From the NCBI GenBank assembly GCA_949318235.1, contig OX439129.1, forward strand, positions 32,931,254-32,995,253: a stretch of DNA of 64,000 nt. The letters run 5' to 3'. Of this stretch, positions 20,596 through 35,970 are shown piece by piece. This DNA is from Ecdyonurus torrentis. Its lineage: Eukaryota; Arthropoda; Insecta; Ephemeroptera; Heptageniidae. The first letter of the stretch is position 1. Every line of letters begins with the position of its first letter. The notes below the pieces were generated by a model. It saw only the letters and a program-made list of their open reading frames with translations, made no database searches and was not told where the DNA came from. Made by a program: the position numbers and the translations under genes.

Positions 20596-21599
20596 CAAAA
20601 AGAGGATCTATGATGAGTTATGATCATGGCCATCCTCCTTTATTTAACGTGAGAAGAAAAAAAAGTGACGTAATATTTACTTTATACTTCCCTGTTTTTT
20701 TGGAACGTTATCCGAAGTAATTTACCAACTAAGATCTCACCTAACTCTATTTCATTATTGACATTTTTACCATTTGGTAGTAATTTTTCATTCTTTTTAT
20801 CAATTCATAAAATCTAAAGTACAATAATTTTGCATAATTATTTTTTACGTCATTCAGTTTTGAAATTCATATACAATCGCTAACAAGTTAATTACAAATG
20901 AAAAAAATAAATAAATCATTAAAATTCCATTATATTTATTTGTTATAAAAAGGTACAAAACGAATATTCTACATTTGTAATTTTTAATTGGCAATCAATC
21001 AGTTATGTTAATCAGTATGTCAAAAGTATTTGAAAATAACACTTCAAACAGCGTATTATTATTATTTTGCTTTAAGCTGTAAAATTCAATGACATGAAGA
21101 AATGTACGTATATCTCCATTTCATCTCATTTGAAAACGAGATGACATCGTAAGAAATTTTTATCTCTTTACATCAAAATTACTTTTCTTTTAAGTTAAAT
21201 ACCATAACTTATATTTTACTAGAATACTAAATGAAGCTTTTATATAGTACAACTAATTAACTTATAAACAATTTTTAACGAGTTTGATATTCTTTACACT
21301 CGTTTATGTTTATATTGATGGAATATTTTATAAAATTGTTCAGTTTCTTTTAATATATTAAATACATAACTTAGTAATTTTTTTTATTTTATTTTTTTAT
21401 TTTTTTTTTTTTTATTAATTCATATTTTAAAAGGAAAGAAATAAGAAGAAAAACGAGTGTAATTCTAGGTTATTTGTAGAAACACTTCACTATGAGTTCG
21501 TTTAAATATGTCTAAAATTGCAATTTTTGTCACTTCATAGATATTAGAATTAAACGTGACCCATTAAAATTATAGATAGTTTGTTTTGAATATATCGTT
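17133..21599. other. intergenic, nothing recognised
   Basis: AT-rich. It contains a 24-bp T-run (20572-20595). A slightly GC-richer stretch near 20070-20120 includes TAACCGCAA, a Runt-type motif. No gene. Confidence 0.45.
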
Positions 21600-21905
21600 G
21601 GGAAGGACTTTAAATTCGTTTTCAGGTGTGGAAGGTTCCTTTCTCGATACCTTGAGATAACACCGCTATCTTTGGTGGTAAGTTGAGTTCGAGGTGGCTT
21701 CATAAATATAAACTTTTCTCGTAAACTAATTTTAAAAAAAAGTGAGTATCACGGCGCCATAATCCCTTTCGGGGTAGACCAGGACAACTCCTTTCTAGTA
21801 AGAGGGCTTACAATGATCTGTGGCTTACCAAATCACAGGCTCTACCCTTTAACACCACACTCTTCTGGGTTCCTATTACCAGTCCTGTGCAATGACTATT
21901 TAAAA
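21600..21905. other. GC-richer island, unclassified repeat candidate
   Basis: About 300 bp whose composition differs from its surroundings. It includes GGCGCC, a short hairpin CCCTTTCGGGG, AGACCAGG, CACTCTTCTGGG and GTCCTGTGC. No frame stays open. A decayed retroposon or SINE is possible but I recognise no family. Confidence 0.3.
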
Positions 21906-23065
21906 ATATAAATAATTACTATAATTATAGTAATAAGTATGTACAGTACATACATTTTTTTCCTGATCTTCAAAATTTTCTATTAACATGGCAATCATTG
22001 CTATTTAAATATTTAAATAGATTAAATTATTCCTTCTTAATGGTATACATATCAACACGAATAAAATGCTAGAAATGCAAATTCAGTAAAAACCCTTTCT
22101 AAGAGATATACTTACTTATGATATTATACTCAACATTTCTTTAATTATACCTCTTGAAACGTTTTAATTTCCTGTTTCTATTTTCTCTTTTTCATCAACG
22201 CCTTGATTTTCATCCTATAAGATGTCATTGACAAGAAAATTAGCAATTAAAATCAGTAATGACACAACTAAACCATTAGTTGCATTAATAAAACTGTCGA
22301 GTATATCGCTTTTGCTTACCAATAAATATTTTTTAAATTAATAAATAATATTAAAATTAAACGAGCTTGAAAAATATAAAATGAAGTATATTAAAACTTG
22401 TACGACTTTAAAGACTTTTTTATTTTAAAGAATTAATTATCAAAAACAAGAATATAATAACTTTAGAATTACTTGATAATTTGTTAAAAATAAGTCCTCG
22501 TTTTTTTTTTTTTTAAAGTTTTAATAGTAGCAAATCATAACTTAAAACGGTAATGAAAAATTTAATAATAAAATATAAGTAACTAGTAAATTACTAATTA
22601 TACACACATGCCTCGTTAATTTTGCTATTTTCGTATATTGGCTCCTGAAAACTTGTCTAAAACTATAATTTCTTAATGGATTTATATTGATGTTTAGAGT
22701 ATAATTATACGGCAGTATAATTATTTTTATATATAATCCTCAATATATAAGGTTAAGGTAAATAAATCATCTTCGAGGAAAAAAAGCAAATCAGCCAAAG
22801 AATTTTAATTTTTTTAATCAGGTTATTTTCTTTTATCACTGATACATGATTCTAATCTTCATATAAGGAAAAAACAGATTTTATTTGTCTTCATTAAATT
22901 TTGGCAAATAAATATTAAATAAATGTGAGGAACATATATAAATAAAGATTTAAATCTGCAGTCAATAAGGTTTAATTAATAATTTAAAATTTGCCACCGT
23001 TCTGTAATTAATTGCATTTTAATTGAATGCGGCTAATTTTTTTTAAACATTATATTTTCAGTATG
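21906..23065. other. intergenic, nothing recognised
   Basis: AT-rich with short T-runs; no gene or paired repeat seen. Confidence 0.5.
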
Positions 23066-23381
23066 TTAAAGGCGTAGAACACCTTGAACAAAAAAGTTGT
23101 GTAATATCCTAACAAACCTAAAAATCAACGTTGATTTGGCCGAAGTCATTGATTTCTAATTTATTTTTCATTCACAAAATGCCACTGGCGGTCACTGACG
23201 TCACAGCTCGCCCGGTTTACGCGCGCGTTAAACAAGTGAGCTGTGATGTCAGTAACCGCCAGTGGCACTTTTTGAATGGGTAATAAATTAGAAATCAATG
23301 ACTTTGGCCAAATCAACGTTGATTTTTAGGTTTGTTAGGATATTACACAACTTTTTCGTTCAAGGTGTTCTACGCCTTTAA
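23066..23381. mobile_element. foldback MITE with TTAA ends, copy 1
   Basis: TTAA is followed by AGGCGTAGAACACCTTGAAC, and the reverse complement of that end precedes TTAA at 23378-23381. The inverted arms run almost to the centre, near 23215-23235, so the whole 316 bp could fold as one hairpin. TTAA duplications are known for piggyBac and Kolobok transposons. The purine-rich AGG terminus fits Kolobok better, but the assignment is an inference. The element contains TGACGTCA at 23196-23203 and a GCGCGCG centre. No coding sequence. Confidence 0.85.
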
Positions 23382-24219
23382 AATAATATCATTTAATTTT
23401 ATAATTTTTAATATTATATAATAAGTTTGTATAAAAATATTAAGAAATATAATCAAAACATAATATATTTTTAATGTATAAATTTTATTATCTTGTTCAA
23501 TTTAATTTTTCATTTAATAAAACAGTCAGTTTTAACATTTAACAAGTATAAAATTAACACCCAAATGAAAATTAATATTATTTTTGTGATCTTTAATGCA
23601 TGTTATGTAATTGAACACCACCCTACCTAACAGGAACCTGAGTATATATTTATTTATACTGACTTGGGTATACTATATTTTATATAGTAGGTGGTGGCAA
23701 GGTCATTTTATATATTGGCAAGGGCATTCATTACCTGTATGCACTGTATACAGTACGTACACACCACCCACATGTAATACAAAATGCATATTTATGCATC
23801 TGAAAAACTATATGCTAGTATAGTATATAATAATGAAATGCATCAGATATAATACATTATTATGTATATATTTGAAATACAATATGTAACAGAAGTATAA
23901 TGTTGATTTTATTTATATTATATCACAACACAAAAATTTCCTACACAAAAGTCTGTAAAATAAAGTTTTAAATTATGTAATCTCTTTTAGAATATCTAAT
24001 GAAGTATTATATTTATTATAATTTAAATTCCACAATTATAAATTTATTAAATGGTTATGATAATATTTAACTTCATTGGAAATATATTTGGTCTCTTGTA
24101 TTGTATCATGTAATAAAGTTTATGTCAAACAGAACATATGTTATATTTATCACTATTTTTTGTGATATTGTGAAGTATTAATCTTTGTTGTAGAGGTGGA
24201 CCCAGGATAATCCTTTCCG
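23382..24219. other. spacer between the two TTAA MITE copies
   Basis: AT-rich. Around 23617-23699 a CACCACCCTACC / GTAGGTGGTGG pair is inverted, with an internal palindrome at 23675-23693. This may be another small hairpin element. No gene. Confidence 0.35.
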
Positions 24220-24523
24220 TTAAAGGCGTAGAACACCTTGAACAAAAAAAGTGGTGTAATATCCTAACAAACCTGAAAATCAACGTTGATTTGACCGGAG
24301 TCATTGATTTCTAATTTATTTATTTAATCGGGCACTGACGTCACAGCTCACTTGTTTTACGCACGCGTGGACCAGGCGAGCTGTGACGTCAGTGCCCGCT
24401 TGCGCCATTTTGAAAATGGAAAATAAATTAGAAATCAATGACTCCGGCCAAATCAACGTTGAGTTTCAGGTTTATTAGGATATAACACAACTTTTTTTTT
24501 CAAGGTGTTATATATGCCTTTAA
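24220..24523. mobile_element. foldback MITE with TTAA ends, copy 2
   Basis: This is the same family as the copy at 23066-23381: TTAAAGGCGTAGAACACC at the left, a more decayed CAAGGTGTTATATATGCCTTTAA at the right, and matching internal phrases. Judged by the central loop (CACTTG...CAGGCGAG versus its reverse complement), it lies in the opposite orientation. It carries TGACGTCA in both arms (24336-24343 and 24384-24391). Confidence 0.85.
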
Positions 24524-26541
24524 GATTATATTATTTTCTCTGCTTGAACGTATCGAGCTCTCAATAATATTAATGAATAACTTTATTAAGGCGTTGTGAG
24601 TGCTTGACAGCCTTATTTTACAAAACCTTGACCAGAACATTGATATAAGAATATTACATAAGCAAAATATTTTAACATCAATGGAGCATGTGTTGCAGAT
24701 ATGATTAACAAAAGAAATATATATTGAATACTTTAATGAACACAAATAATATATTGAAACGTAATAGGCAAGAAAGTACGTGTTACTCGCACTCTTCTGG
24801 GAACCAGATCTGGGACCACTTTTTGTAACTTTTGATGATATAGTAATCATAGTCTTAATATATAAAGATCAAATATAATTAAGCTTTTTTTCCCTTTACG
24901 TAATTATCATTTCTATCGCGTTGAAAAGTTTTGAGTGAATTTATCATCACGAACGTGACAAGTGTTACTTCTACTGCTGTAGAAGGAACATTTACCGCAC
25001 TTATGATAACTTCACTTGAAACGTTTCGACGCTTAGAGATGTTATATTACTTGCATTTTCATTTTGATTACTTTGTTATGTTATAATGCTAGACTAAAAA
25101 TACACAAAGAATAAAAAGAGTGCGAATTCTATTACACTACAAAAGAAGCAAGGACAAGGCGATGCTTTGAAGTCATATATAAGACAGAAATTTAATTTGT
25201 GTGACTAAGCAAATTTAACTTATCTTCCTAATTTTTTGCACTATAATTACATCACATTACTGGAGTACTATATATATATACTACTATTAAAAAATGTGAC
25301 TTGATAGTATATATAAAAAGCTTAAGGCATAATAATAAAATAAAAAGGAAGCGACGCACTTCTTTTCATTGTTATATGGCAATTGAAATTCTCTGAATAA
25401 TAAAAGTTAAATTTGTTTTCTAAATATACAGATCTATCAGGCAGATCAGATTTTTGTCATGTACAAACGTTTACATTCCACAAATGTCTCCGAGAATTTT
25501 TTTTGCCAAGGCTGTCTAGAGTGCGAAATACTTTCTTGAATACCAAATTATTTGCAACAATATATTTATAATAAAATTGGCATTTGCATCAACACGTAAC
25601 CAAAAATAAAATTAAAATTTATTGCTAAAATATCACAAAAAAATATGATTATACTGATGATTGCTCTATAAAAAGTTGAAATAAATTTAAACAATACTTT
25701 TGAAAACAAGAGCAATATTTTATGACAATTATTTAATATACCGTTAACTTTTTTAAAAAAAAAGGGGGAATGAATTTTTCTTGTCATGATTTATCAATTT
25801 AAAGTGGCATATTTGGGTAAAACTCGTAAAATATTTAATATGTCAGTGAACTTGCTTATTTCTTTGTTATATTATTATATAGAGTAAAATATTTTTAGCA
25901 ATTTCCTTATTATATTATTAAATTATGTTTATATAAATATAAGAAACTATACTATAGATTTAAGTAGTCTGTACTTTTATTCTGAACTAAAATAATAAAA
26001 TATACATAAATGATAAAATAAAGGGTGTGCTTGTAAATCACATATCAATGGCACGATAAGTCATGTAAAAAAAAAGTTTTTTAAATGTATTCCAAATCTT
26101 GTTTTATATTACCCTCAAACCACTAATTTACTATTAAACACTACATTATAAACGGTTATATAAGATTTGAATAGATATGGATAAATAGTATTAAAAGTAT
26201 AATAACACTTATTACTTAGTTTACGTATAATATGTATAAGTATACGTATATATACGTATAATTTTTTATTGAAATATTCAAAACTATTGGATTACATGTT
26301 ATACGTTACTTATAAAGATTAACATTAATATATTCACTGTTAATAATACATTACAAAATAGAATTATAAAGTTGATAATTTTTTTATTTACTACTTTAAG
26401 TGCAACAAATATAAAGAACGAACAATTAAATTAATAATAAATAATAATAAAAAAAAAAATGAAAAATGAAAAAAATGCACGAAGTTGGAAATTTTTATTA
26501 TCATATTTTCCATCTTATTGCACGCTTTTATTGCTATTAAA
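24524..26541. other. intergenic, nothing recognised
   Basis: AT-rich with no accepted coding frame. The phrase CACTCTTCTGGG near 24790 recurs from the island at 21600-21905. Confidence 0.45.
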
Positions 26542-26945
26542 GGGTCACCATGACCTAACACAATCTTTATATCAAACAAAAAAAAATATTATATTATGAT
26601 ATATAATAAAATACCTTTAGAGAATACATAGATTCAAATGTACATAAATTTAATAATATTTTTATTATATAGCTTTTATGTACATTTTTATTACATTTAA
26701 GATGTATGAAAAATATTTATTTTATTTATAATATAAGTAATGTTAATTTTTTTTATTACGTATTTGCTTGTGTGTAAAAAATATTATAAATATACGCATG
26801 CAATTGAAGTAATAACAATGCAGTAAAGATGAGTTATTTAGTTATTATTATTATTATTATGAGGGAGGGAAAGAGAGAGAGAGAGAGAAAATAAGGTAAA
26901 GTGAATGACCTTGGCAATGACCTCGCGATCTTAAGGTCAAGTTCA
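26542..26945. promoter_or_regulatory. cluster of nuclear-receptor-like half-sites (candidate)
   Basis: GGGTCACCATGACCT at 26542-26556 is a palindrome of two AGGTCA-type half-sites spaced by 3. About 350 bp on, TGACCT occurs at 26906-26911 and 26918-26923, and AGGTCA at 26934-26939 is followed by A and GTTCAA, which approximates a direct repeat spaced by 1. Such arrangements bind nuclear receptors in animals. Function here is inference, and single half-sites arise by chance. Confidence 0.25.
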
Positions 26946-27849
26946 ATGATGCAATGTCCGAAACAAAACAAAGATGCAAGAATCACTTTTGTTATAAAAA
27001 AAAAGTAAAAACAATATCAAATACTTCTATCTTTCATTAATGTAATTTATAGCTAGTGTATATTAATTATTTTTTTAAAAGTAAGTTATTCGTGATCGTA
27101 AACAATTTTCTTATATAACGTAATGTACTTTTTCTTTCTTTTATGCTAACAAACATTTAATTAATAGTATTTACATTAATTTCTATCTCTTTTGAAATCA
27201 TATAAAAATTTATATTCACTATAATATTAAAATTATAAGTAATAATTTGTATCAATTATTTTATACAAAAATTATCTTATTAAACTAAAATTAATGACTT
27301 TTAATTTGTATATAATACATAATCATGATTATGTTTATTAACTGCATTATAAATTAAAATATATAACATCAAAAGCTTTTGTTTTAATTAAAGTACTTAC
27401 AGAACGTGATAATTTTGTTTAAAATGACAACTGGAGAAGTTCCAATCAAGATTAAATTTGTTTGAATAAAAACATGAAGCAACACACCACGTCTCAGGAA
27501 AAAAAATAGCCAAACGTATTTTACGTTACTGTTTTACTGTATACTATCCCATGTTCATCAACTTATTTCATTTTCGTCATTGAACAACAATTTCCGTTCA
27601 TAAAATCATAAATTTTATTATATTGAATATGAGTAGCAGTATTTCTAAGATTCTAACTAGTATAGCCTTTTTATCTGCCAGCAGGTATAAAATTAAGTTC
27701 CTAAGATAAACTTCTCAATTTCTTTGAATTTAATCTCTTAACAAGATGAAAAAAATTCCTATAAATCAACAATGACATTTCGGAAAATAATATGTAAAAT
27801 ACCAGGAAAATTCAGTAGAATATTTTTTTCCCCTATATAATTGACTATA
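26946..27849. other. intergenic, nothing recognised
   Basis: AT-rich; no gene or repeat pair seen. Confidence 0.5.
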
Positions 27850-27990
27850 CGTGTCTCACTTATATATACGACGTGACTGTTATTGCAACTGGAATGTAAC
27901 TGCATTTAAAATAAAACCACGTGACATGTTGCATTTATTGTCACGTGATTTAATGTGGGTGCGGCCCCCTTTAAACCCCAAACCAATGAA
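27850..27990. promoter_or_regulatory. paired E-box / CCAAT island (candidate)
   Basis: CACGTGACA (27918-27926) and TGTCACGTG (27939-27947) form an inverted pair containing two CACGTG E-boxes. A short GC-rich stretch and CCAAT at 27983-27987 follow. The island is richer in G+C than its surroundings. CACGTG is a known bHLH-Zip site; regulatory use here is inferred only. Confidence 0.3.
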
Positions 27991-30995
<3,005 letters not shown>

Positions 30996-31021
30996 AAAAA
31001 AAAAAAAAAAAAAAAAAAAAA
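30996..31021. repeat. poly-A tract
   Basis: A 26-bp A-run directly before a GC-richer 200-bp segment. Confidence 0.9.
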
Positions 31022-32688
<1,667 letters not shown>

Positions 32689-33295
32689 TATATCGAGAAA
32701 ATCAAATAGTAACCTCGTACCTTGGCAGCAGCGAGTTACGAGAACCTTTTTTTCAAACGCTAATAACTATAAGATTTCTTATGCCAAAAAATTTTGCTAT
32801 ACATTTTTGCAAAGCTTGTTAATTTATCTTTTTGACAGTATAATTTTGCGAAAAGAAGCAGTTATATTTAATTTTTAACTGGTTGTTTAATACCAAAAAT
32901 CGTGTTTTTTTCAATGTTTCTCCGCGAAGTTCAACTTACGAAGTCCGTAGATAGTGGGATTTTCATGCGAAAAATTTTTCATTTCTACTAAAGGTATAAA
33001 AAATTATACAGATTATGACTATGATTTTTAAATTTAAAAATTGTTCTAAAATAAGCGATAATTTGCGATTGCAAAATATTTACAGAAGAACAAGAATAAC
33101 TTTGCTTCAAAATGTCGCACTTTAAATTCGCTTTTTAAAAGTTCATCTAAAACTATTGCTGCAATGGCATATCAACTTTTATTTGAATATTTCCAATGCA
33201 AGTTGGTAAAATAATTAAATGTATTTTTATGTATTATTTATGAAAAAGTGTTGTAAAAAAGAGAGAAATGAGAGGTAAGTATTGCAACGCTGTAA
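32689..33295 (+). repeat. left arm of a large inverted repeat pair
   Basis: The arm starts at TATATCGAG and ends in AGGTAAGTATTGCAACGCTGTAA. Its reverse complement is recognisable along the whole of 35971-36577, which is also 607 bp. The outer 30 bp are identical. Inside, blocks such as CGTGTTTTTTTCA, AGTCCGTAG, GGTATAAAAAATTAT, TATTGCTGCAA and AGGTAAGTATKGCARCGCTGTAA keep their order with many substitutions. No coding frame. The family is not recognised. Confidence 0.85.
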
Positions 33296-33509
33296 AGAAG
33301 GCCGCGTGCGATACACGTGAAGGCCAGTGTCTCGAGCCCACCAGCATTACCTGGCACGTTTGAGAGTAGCCTGCTGGTGCTCACATCACAATTTTTAAAG
33401 TGAACCATAAGCCTTTGTTGACGGAAGAATTTTCGAGCAAAAATTTGTAATTTCTTTATTATTTGTAACATTTAAAATATTTTTTAATACTATAAATTGT
33501 TTGAGGATA
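33296..33509. other. spacer inside the inverted repeat, left of hAT
   Basis: About 200 bp. GC-richer at first (CTCGAGCCCACCAGC, ACCTGGCACG), with a weak similarity to the sequence inside the right arm. A B-box-like phrase exists on the minus strand without a tRNA fold. Confidence 0.3.
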
Positions 33510-33517
33510 GAAACAAT
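33510..33517. repeat. hAT target site duplication, left
   Basis: GAAACAAT, identical to 34828-34835. Confidence 0.92.
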
Positions 33518-34827
33518 CAGGGCCGGCTTGGGAGCTAAAAGCCCGCGGTCCGGGAGAAAAAAAAGGGCCGCATCCCAACGAGGGGTCTGGGGGGCGCCAG
33601 CCCCCCACTTTTTGCCGCAGGCGAAAATTTGTTTAAAAGGGGACGTGGCACGTGGATTTTTGGTTAACTCTGAACTAAATTTTTATTGTTTCACTCTTCC
33701 AGAGAAATTAAAATTATTCCTTAGCAAGCTTTAAAAATTTAGAGAACAAAAATGGATAAATAATAGAAGAAAAAGATACTTCTTCATTAAAGTAAAGAAA
33801 TACTTTTATGTGTTTATGTTAGAAATTATTGAGATAAAAAAATGCAAATAAAAAAGTGAAAAAAAAAAAAAAAAAAAAAACACCAGCAAGAACGTATAAT
33901 ATGTAAGTTTATAATTAGAGCTATGAAAAGTTTAATTTTTTTAGAACGGTTGACTTTAAGCCCGAGTTATGCTTGAAATCTTAAATCCAAAAAATGAGCT
34001 ACAACTTGTTAAAACTGGATGTTTGAGCAGATATTCAAAAATGATCTCTCGAACCTATATCAAAAAAAGTCCGCTTTTCATTGTATACAAAAATAATGAT
34101 TGTTATTTAAGTCAAAAGTCGTAAATTATAAATTAAAAAAAATAATAATAATAATAATAAAAACTTTAAAATTCTAAAGAAATTTGCACGAGTCTTTCAT
34201 GGGTTGAACTGGAGCTGGCTCGTTCTTGAGCTAAAAGCTCAAAACCCAGGTACATTTTTGTTTAATTTCTTTTAAGGGTACCCTATAAGATTTGGCCCGG
34301 GTGGGAGCTCGAACCGGTTTATATTGCAGCTACAATAGTGTACACATATAATAAAAAAAGGAGGAATAATGCTGATGTGAGCCATTGAATTCAGCGCGCG
34401 TGGGGCTTAAATCGTTTAAAAAAATTTAATATTAAATTTAAAAGCTTTCAAAAATATAATAATATACAAGAAGCAAAGGGAAGAAACAAAAATACGACAG
34501 GTTTAAAAAATACATTACTAAAAGTGACAATTTCAGGGAACAACGCTAATCTTTCTTTTATTAAAAACAAAAGCATAAATAAAAAAATTAAAATAAAATG
34601 TGCGAATCTTTTCAAATCAATTTTACACTTCCTTTCCTTTCCTTTCCTTTCCTTTCCTTTCCTTTCCTTTCCTTTCCTTTTTTTTTTTTTTTTTTTTTTT
34701 TTTCTTTCTATTTTTCTTTCTATTTTTTTTTCTCTCTTTCTCTTTTTTTCCCCCAAAATAAAAGACCCGCAAAAGCAAAGGCCCGGTCCGGGTTCCCGGA
34801 CTAAGGCCTTATGCCAAGCCGGCCCTG
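33518..34827. mobile_element. non-autonomous hAT-type DNA transposon
   Basis: The element is 1310 bp. It starts CAGGGCCGGCTTGG and ends CCAAGCCGGCCCTG, a perfect 14-bp terminal inverted repeat, with a looser match inward around GTCCGGGA. It is flanked by the same 8-bp sequence, which is the hAT target duplication length; CAGGG-type ends are also typical of hAT. The left subterminal region has a perfect hairpin TGGGGGGC-GCCA-GCCCCCCA (33588-33607). The interior holds an A-run (33858-33880), (CCTTT)10 and a T-run. No frame exceeds about 130 residues and none resembles a transposase or BED finger, so it must move with an enzyme supplied elsewhere. It lies between the two arms of the larger inverted repeat. 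Confidence 0.93.
34631..34703. repeat. (CCTTT)10 followed by poly-T, inside the hAT element
   Basis: Ten exact CCTTT units (34631-34680) run into a T-run to about 34703. The Phe/Pro/Leu and Lys/Arg/Glu open frames over it are artefacts. Confidence 0.95.
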
Positions 34828-34835
34828 GAAACAAT
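34828..34835. repeat. hAT target site duplication, right
   Basis: GAAACAAT, identical to 33510-33517. Confidence 0.92.
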
Positions 34836-35289
34836 TACCTTATGGTATTGTAACTTTTTTATTTTGAAATGATTTTTGTCATTTAAAAACAAATATAAAA
34901 TGTTGGTTTTTACTTTTTTAAATATTTTTTAAATAATACAATTTATAATAAATTATTGATATCAATGTATTTGCAATATTTTGTAATATTTAAATTTCTA
35001 TTTTCTTATTTATGTAAACAGAGTAAGAAAAGGCACTGTATTTTTTAATGCTGTAATACGAGAACACTATTATTGACTACAAATTTTAATATTGTAATTT
35101 TTATGGCCTTAATAAATAATTTAAAACTTAAATATCAAAGTACTGATCAATTATTATATTTTAATTATAAGAATATAAGGATTTCTTATTTTTATAATTT
35201 TTATGAATAAACTAATAAAAATAATAACACTTGGTAACTACAATAAGAAAGGTGAATTGAAATTTTTTGTTGAGTTGATGATATTTTTG

Positions 35290-35487
35290 GAAAGCGCTTT
35301 CAAAAATTTTGAGGCGTTATTTTTTCTTAGGACGATTGGAGCATGTGATTTACTTTCCGAAATAAATACCTGATTGATTACGTCAAAGGCTTTTTAAGTT
35401 GATGGTTAAAAAGTAATTAAAAATACTTCCCATGCTCCAATCGTTGTAAGAAATAATAGCGCCTCAAAATGTTTTAACGCTGTTTTC
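35290..35487. mobile_element. foldback MITE-like element
   Basis: Arms of about 56 bp: 35290-35345 (...TTTTGAGGCGTTATT...GACGATTGGAGCATG) and 35431-35487 (CATGCTCCAATCGTTG...GCGCCTCAAAAT...). The innermost 16 bp, CGATTGGAGCATG and its partner, are nearly perfect. The loop is about 85 bp and non-coding. It sits inside the large inverted repeat. No other copy was seen in the window, and the superfamily is unknown. Confidence 0.75.
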
Positions 35488-35970
35488 TAAAATGCCATAA
35501 AAAGTGGGGCTAAAAAAAAGTCACGTACCTTCCTCATTCTTTATTATGTCCTTTTTCCTCTTCTATTATAGCATAAATAAATTTACTTGAAAAAAAAAAT
35601 GATTTTATTAAATGTTACTTTTTTAGCATTCTTATTTAAATCCTCATATAAATAAAAGATTTATTTTTCTGATTCACTCACAAAAGGATATAAAAACTCT
35701 CTAAGTTTTGAAATTCTTGTAACTGAATTTAAAAAATAATAATAATTAAAGATTCTTTAAATATAATTGTTAGTTTTAACGGGAAATAATATTTAACAAT
35801 AATCCACAATAGTTTTAATTCAATAATATTGACTTATAAAAGCATCAAAATTATAGTAGAAAAAGTCAAAGTATAATTTCTTACGAAACGATGTTTTACT
35901 TATAGTAACAATACTTTTATAGTACAGGTGTGACGTAAGAGCTCTGTGCACCTTCTTCTTACTCATAATA
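35488..35970. other. spacer inside the inverted repeat, right
   Basis: AT-rich, nothing recognised. Confidence 0.5.

Noticed and set aside
33300..33360. B-box-like phrase GGGCTCGAGAC on the minus strand
   Set aside because: Surroundings do not fold as a tRNA; left as part of the spacer in the inverted repeat.
33501..33734. Gly/Arg/Pro-rich frame at the left end of the hAT element
   Set aside because: Starts in flanking DNA and reads the GC-rich terminal and subterminal repeats; composition artefact.
34448..34853. Lys/Arg/Glu-rich and Phe/Pro-rich frames on opposite strands
   Set aside because: They read the (CCTTT)n and poly-T inside the hAT element and run into its terminus; not a transposase.
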